In this document: positions 60,093 through 64,000 of the stretch, piece by piece
How positions within the stretch are numbered: the first letter of the stretch is position 1
How the letters are laid out: each line of letters starts with the position of its first letter
Assembly: GCA_004764695.1 (NCBI GenBank)
Contig: SMSO01000007.1
Span: 141,501-205,500 of the forward strand
DNA from: Schizochytrium sp. TIO01
Taxonomy: Eukaryota; Sar; Bigyra; Thraustochytrida; Thraustochytriidae
Length of the DNA stretch: 64,000 nucleotides
Reading direction: 5' to 3'
Position numbers and translations under genes: made by a program
Notes under the pieces: generated by a model
What the model was told of the DNA's origin: nothing
Databases searched by the model: none
The model's input: only the letters and a program-made list of their open reading frames with translations

Positions 60093-62088
60093 CTAGACGA
60101 CACAAAAAGGCGGCCAGCCGGTCATTCATGCAGTGTTGCCTGGTGGAGGGCGTGGAGGCCCAGGCTATTGAGAAAACCAGTTTTCCAAATCTATCTGTAC
60201 AAAGGTGCTGCAGTCTCTCGAGGTTTAAGGCAATGAAGACTATTTCGGAATTTATTTTCATAATTTCAAGGAGGAATGGTAGGAGCCAACAATTTTTGTT
60301 TGGACTTCACCATAAGAAGTACTGGTTTACATTGCCTCAGGCTGAAAAAAGGCCCTTCATTTTTGATGAGCTATTTAGTCTCGTTTTGGTCCTACGACGG
60401 ATGAAAATAGCGCTTTTGTTTTGGTTGACGGGTGGTTGTAGGTCCGCATTCGCTCTGTATTACATTTCAAAGTTCACGCTTTCTGTGCAGGGCATGTACA
60501 TCTTCCATGCTGACGTGAGCTCATCAACAAAAAAAACTCGTGGAAAGGAATGAAGGAGAAGTCCGAAAATCCTCCTTCTATAAGTATGGAGCTAGGCAGG
60601 CAGAAATTCGGGGCGAAGATCTACTTCTTCTTACAAATTGTTGTGATGGCGAGTTTTCTGATATGCGTTTTATAAGACATCTGGCCCATTCTGTGGAGTA
60701 CGAGGAGACATTTCGCTTTTAATTTACAACTCTTTCTGAGTTTTGTCACCAAATTTGACAAGAACACATACCAATGACTCTCCTCTGCTACCGCTGGGAA
60801 TGTTTACGTGTACAATCACCGTATCTCCTCACAAGACATATACAATGTGATTTTATAATGAATAGAAATAGAGCTATAGTCACTTATTTACAAGCACGTT
60901 TTCAGATATTGGCTTAAAGACTTAGGTACCTCATAAAGGAATAAATTAATCATGGAAAGCAAGCAAGCAGTTTTGAGCTACCTCTCAGAAGTTTGAGTTG
61001 CTCGATAATAACTAGAAGTACAGAACATTTACACCTTTTCTAACCAACCGAATGAAAAGGACGATTCGAAGTTCTTGTTCTGGAACTTTTATCCGAAGTA
61101 TTTTGATAAAGGGACACCCCCCAAAACACCATTTCACTATAAGTTGTAAGGTGATTGAAAGCATCTTTTGCATTGAAGTTGATATGAATATGATGTAGTC
61201 TCAGCCTCCCTTTAAGCTTTATCTGCAATCCGAGTAAAATGATATATACTGAGGCTCGTATGTATCGTTCTTGTGAGTATTTTGAAGTCGCTAGATTAGC
61301 TGCGAGCGAATCATATAGAGGAAAATTTTCGAGGCCTATATTGATAGGCTTTCGTCGTGGATCTGATAATTGAATATCAACTGCAGCGTCTAGGAAGACC
61401 ACAATTTGAAAAGTGCTAATATTTTGTATGTGAGTTCCACGTAGCAAATCTTCAGCATATGATGTAAATTTCGATGGAAATCGACGGCTTTGTTAGAGCA
61501 CCGCATGCCGGAGTAAACTACCCAGGGATTAAGAGGTCAGAATGCCAAGTTGAAATGCTTGCAGGAATTACATCTTTGGTTTGAATAGAACAATGTTCTA
61601 GAACACTCCATCAACCCTCCGTACTAAATCAGAGTCGTTCTGTGGGCGACTTTTTTTGTTTTCACCTCCAATCTACTATGGACTACTTTTAAAACATGTA
61701 GCCGTGGTCCGGTAATGGAAACAATACTATAACGAATATCTTGACTCAGTTCACTATGCTACAAGACATCGTGCAGCAACATCACGTTCGGAAGTGAAAA
61801 GATTTGTCAATTGAAGAAGCACACTGCTAATAGTCAATTATGTCAAACTACAACTACCAGGGCAGAGAACTAATGGCATATATATATATACTTCTACTAG
61901 CTGTTGCTTTTCATCATAGATTCCCCGTGTTTCCTTGAGGCGTCTGCCCCCACCATTAGCTAACCGACTCATTAGATACATTTAAATTCATAAAAACAAA
62001 GTGTTGTAATGCTTTTGACTAAGCAATATATAACTTCAACTTTGTTTTATATTTGAGAGAAAATTAATGGATTTGGTTCCCTACTAAC

Positions 62089-62113
62089 CTACCTACCTAC
62101 CTACCTACCTACA
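62089..62113. repeat. (CTAC)n microsatellite
   Basis: Six consecutive CTAC-type units (CCTACCTACC...). No other function is apparent. Confidence 0.9.
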
Positions 62114-62212
62114 TGAACCTATCATATGATGCGCAAAATTCTTTCTTAATCAAAAGAAAGGCTGAGAGGGCACGAGAGTTCTTTCGTTCAGTGTCCGAAT
62201 CGCTCTCAAAGA

Positions 62213-62322
62213 TCAAGTAACACTTTTCTTTTCTATTCTTAAGGACTTTTGAGAGCACATGGAAAGCTCAAGTTACACTTTTCTTTTCTATTCTTGAGGA
62301 CTTTTGAGAGCACATAGAAAAT
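62213..62322. repeat. 55-bp tandem duplication
   Basis: Two adjacent copies (62213-62267 and 62268-62322), each beginning TCAAGT and containing ACACTTTTCTTTTCTATTCT and GAGAGCACAT. Only a few bases differ. Confidence 0.9.
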
Positions 62323-62991
62323 GCTACTTCCTTAATTTAAAGTGTTTTTTAATTTCGACTTGGAAGAGCGACGTGATGAATAAGAGGCAAATATTAAGAC
62401 TCTACGTAGACATGGGCATCCTTACAATCTGATGATCGGAGCGAAAGTCCGAATCTATAGCAATAGAGGCATATCTCAGCACAGCCTCAGAGATGATTAG
62501 TGGTCGCCCGCTCTACTGTAGTTTGACAGGCACCTAATACAATTCTCTCTGTAGTTCTGTTTGCAGCCGCTCTCACTACTGAGTTAATTTTTTTTCACAT
62601 GGCAGATAGAGATTTTTAAAATACTACTATTGGAAGAAGTGGCCCTTTAGAGTGGAACTGTTTGGTTCATGTTTTTTAGAAGGTAGTGGAATAGGGAAAT
62701 CATCATCAGAAGTATCAAAGTAGCTCAATCGTACTCAAAACTAGTATGGTGATTTTGAGAAGAAGAGCCAAAACAACCAATGTTAACAATAAGAGATTCA
62801 AGTTCTAGATAGAACATTACAATTCGTTTTTTTAATAACTCGAAAAAGGTTTTTAAAACGAAAAATCACATAATCTGAATAATTTGAGAGCTTTTGGTAT
62901 TTAGTTTAGAGAGGGAAGGCCCATATTAAAACCCGTTTGTAACTCCTTGAGAGCTTCTTCGTCACCAACTTTAATGAAAATATGAAAGCCA

Positions 62992-64000
62992 ATGCAAAAC
63001 CAAAACCAACACCAGAACCAGATTGGGCATGGAAAGACAGACCACGAGCATCACGGTTGCCGAGGAACCATGAGTAGCGAAGGAGCAGGGAGCTCGAGCA
63101 ACAACAAGGCGAAGTCCAAACCATTCGTCGATTTGTGCCACTTTGATGATAGCGATAGCGATAGCGATAGCGATAGCGATGACGACCACGACCAGGGCAA
63201 CACGGAATCCCACGACTCCTCTGACCCGCTAAAACATGAGCAAGACGAACCTGGACCATCTTTGCAGCGTACAGGAGCGTCGAGCTCGTGTACTCAAGCT
63301 CAAGGTGCAGAGTCTGAGTCTGAATCTGCAGAAGAAAAGCACAACCATGAAGAAATACTGAACAACTGCTTTGATAATGAAGCAGATAGCAGCGGGCCAG
63401 CGGATGAAGCAGATGGCAGCGGGCCAGCGGATGAAACAGATAACGGCACAGTGGGGAACGACGCAGCTCGAAGAGAGACTGCTGTCCCAAGTAACACAGC
63501 AAAGATAACTAAAGGTCCCCAAGCTCAACGTCGAATTTCTAAATCGCCCAATTCTCCCGATTTGGTGAAAAAGACCAGAACTCTGCTTATGAAAATCGTC
63601 GACTATTTTCTTGATGAGTCGGACTCTCCTCTGGATGTAAAGGTTGATTTTTACCAGATAGACAACGGCACAAAACTAAAGCTGAACAATGATGAGGTCT
63701 CTGCAAGAGATGTCGGACTGACACCTGGGCTTCTGTGGAGAAGTCTCAATACCCTTGCTCTTAACATGAACGTTGATGAAGATAAAAGAACAGAAGCACT
63801 CAACGAAGTCCTTGCCATGGACAATCAGGGGTTCAAAATCGAGAAGTTTGAGGCATGTGAAGGAAGGGAGGACAATCTGATTGGGTCGTTTAAGATTCAC
63901 TTAAATGAAGGAAAGGCTTCCGGAAAACCACGCGTGGCTGGTACTAAACATGCTCAGAGCGAATCGGATAAAAACGAAGGAAAGGCTTCGGATGATGAGG
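62992..64000 (+). CDS. Acidic, Ser-Asp-repeat protein, 3' end beyond the window
   Basis: A frame opens after a TGA at 62983 and has no stop through base 64000. The first ATG is at 62992 (start MQNQNQHQNQ) and a second at 63070 (start MSSEGAGSSS); I favour 63070 or 62992 without being able to choose. From the 63070 Met the protein has an (SD)n run near 27-36, encoded by a hexamer repeat at about 63142-63182, and a 10-residue imperfect repeat (SSGPADEAD then GSGPADETD) near 112-128. A more ordered part (about 160-275) reads RTLLMKIVDYFLDE, LDVKVDFYQIDNG, VGLTPGLLWRSLNTLAL and KFEACEGREDNLIGSFKI. The last visible part has NEGKAS twice, hinting at another repeat array. I do not recognise the family. 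It is possibly a nuclear acidic protein. Confidence 0.72.
   Translation, partial: MQNQNQHQNQIGHGKTDHEHHGCRGTMSSEGAGSSSNNKAKSKPFVDLCHFDDSDSDSDSDSDDDHDQGNTESHDSSDPLKHEQDEPGPSLQRTGASSSCTQAQGAESESESAEEKHNHEEILNNCFDNEADSSGPADEADGSGPADETDNGTVGNDAARRETAVPSNTAKITKGPQAQRRISKSPNSPDLVKKTRTLLMKIVDYFLDESDSPLDVKVDFYQIDNGTKLKLNNDEVSARDVGLTPGLLWRSLNTLALNMNVDEDKRTEALNEVLAMDNQGFKIEKFEACEGREDNLIGSFKIHLNEGKASGKPRVAGTKHAQSESDKNEGKASDDE

Larger units (their letters stand above)
57435..62991. other. AT-rich repeat and relic region
   Basis: About 5.5 kb with no intact gene. It contains traces of coding sequence at 58380-58772 and 59769-60092, a tandem duplication at 62213-62322, and a CTAC microsatellite at about 62089-62113. 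A minus-strand frame at 61447-61040 opens without ATG and shows no family. Confidence 0.5.

Noticed and set aside
61040-61447. A 135-codon minus-strand frame in the AT-rich region.
   Set aside because: It opens with TTG, not ATG, and no domain or repeat is recognised. It could be a transposon relic, but there is nothing to support that.

Overview
This is a stretch of nuclear DNA from a microbial eukaryote. Evidence for that: GT-AG introns interrupt recognisable genes, gene spacing is loose, microsatellites are abundant, and the proteome is eukaryote-specific (XMAP215/ch-TOG, XRN-type exoribonuclease, PIAS/Siz SUMO ligase, R-SNARE, SEC11, ribosomal protein eS8). Most genes are single-exon, including one of 2,523 codons. 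The confident genes end mainly in TAA (about nine), with TGA twice and TAG once, so the code looks standard. A TMEM138-like protein and a centrosomin-motif (CM1) protein suggest a lineage with cilia and a centrosome or MTOC. The intron-poor layout would fit a stramenopile protist such as a labyrinthulomycete, but that placement is only a guess.

Layout. 1-2.9 kb is microsatellite-rich spacer. 3.0-4.0 kb (+) is a PP2C phosphatase with a mitochondrial-type N-terminus. 6.5-7.6 kb (+) is a TMEM138-like membrane protein whose 3' end overlaps a convergent 642-residue unknown protein (7.6-9.5 kb, -). 9.5-13.7 kb has no supportable gene. 13.7-16.1 kb (+) is a two-exon CaMK/CDPK-like kinase with a Ca-binding EF-hand and an acidic tail. 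It converges on an ABCD-type half ABC transporter (16.6-18.6 kb, -). Then come SEC11 signal peptidase (19.5-20.2 kb, -, two exons resolved here), a short membrane microprotein candidate (22.5 kb, +), a membrane-anchored gamma-glutamylcyclotransferase homologue that lacks its catalytic Glu (23.1-23.9 kb, +), ch-TOG (24.5-32.1 kb, -), a VAMP7-like longin SNARE with an atypical zero layer (34.2-34.9 kb, -) and an XRN2/Rat1-like exonuclease (38.2-41.7 kb, -).

42.5-43.8 kb holds the oddest locus. A kinase-like reading frame (-) keeps its frame and motifs but is cut by four TAA/TAG stops with no indel. It lies head to head with an acidic-tailed frame (+) cut by one TGA. Next are a CM1 coiled-coil protein (44.8-48.0 kb, -), eS8 (50.9-52.1 kb, +, with a 593-nt intron), a PIAS/Siz-type SUMO ligase (55.9-57.4 kb, +), an AT-rich 5.5-kb region with decayed MULE-like transposase sequence, and at the right edge an acidic gene that stays open to the last base.

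Functionally this is a mix of housekeeping genes. The one thematic link is microtubule nucleation: ch-TOG and CM1 proteins act together on gamma-tubulin complexes in other eukaryotes. I see no CRISPR array, rRNA, tRNA or virus-like gene.
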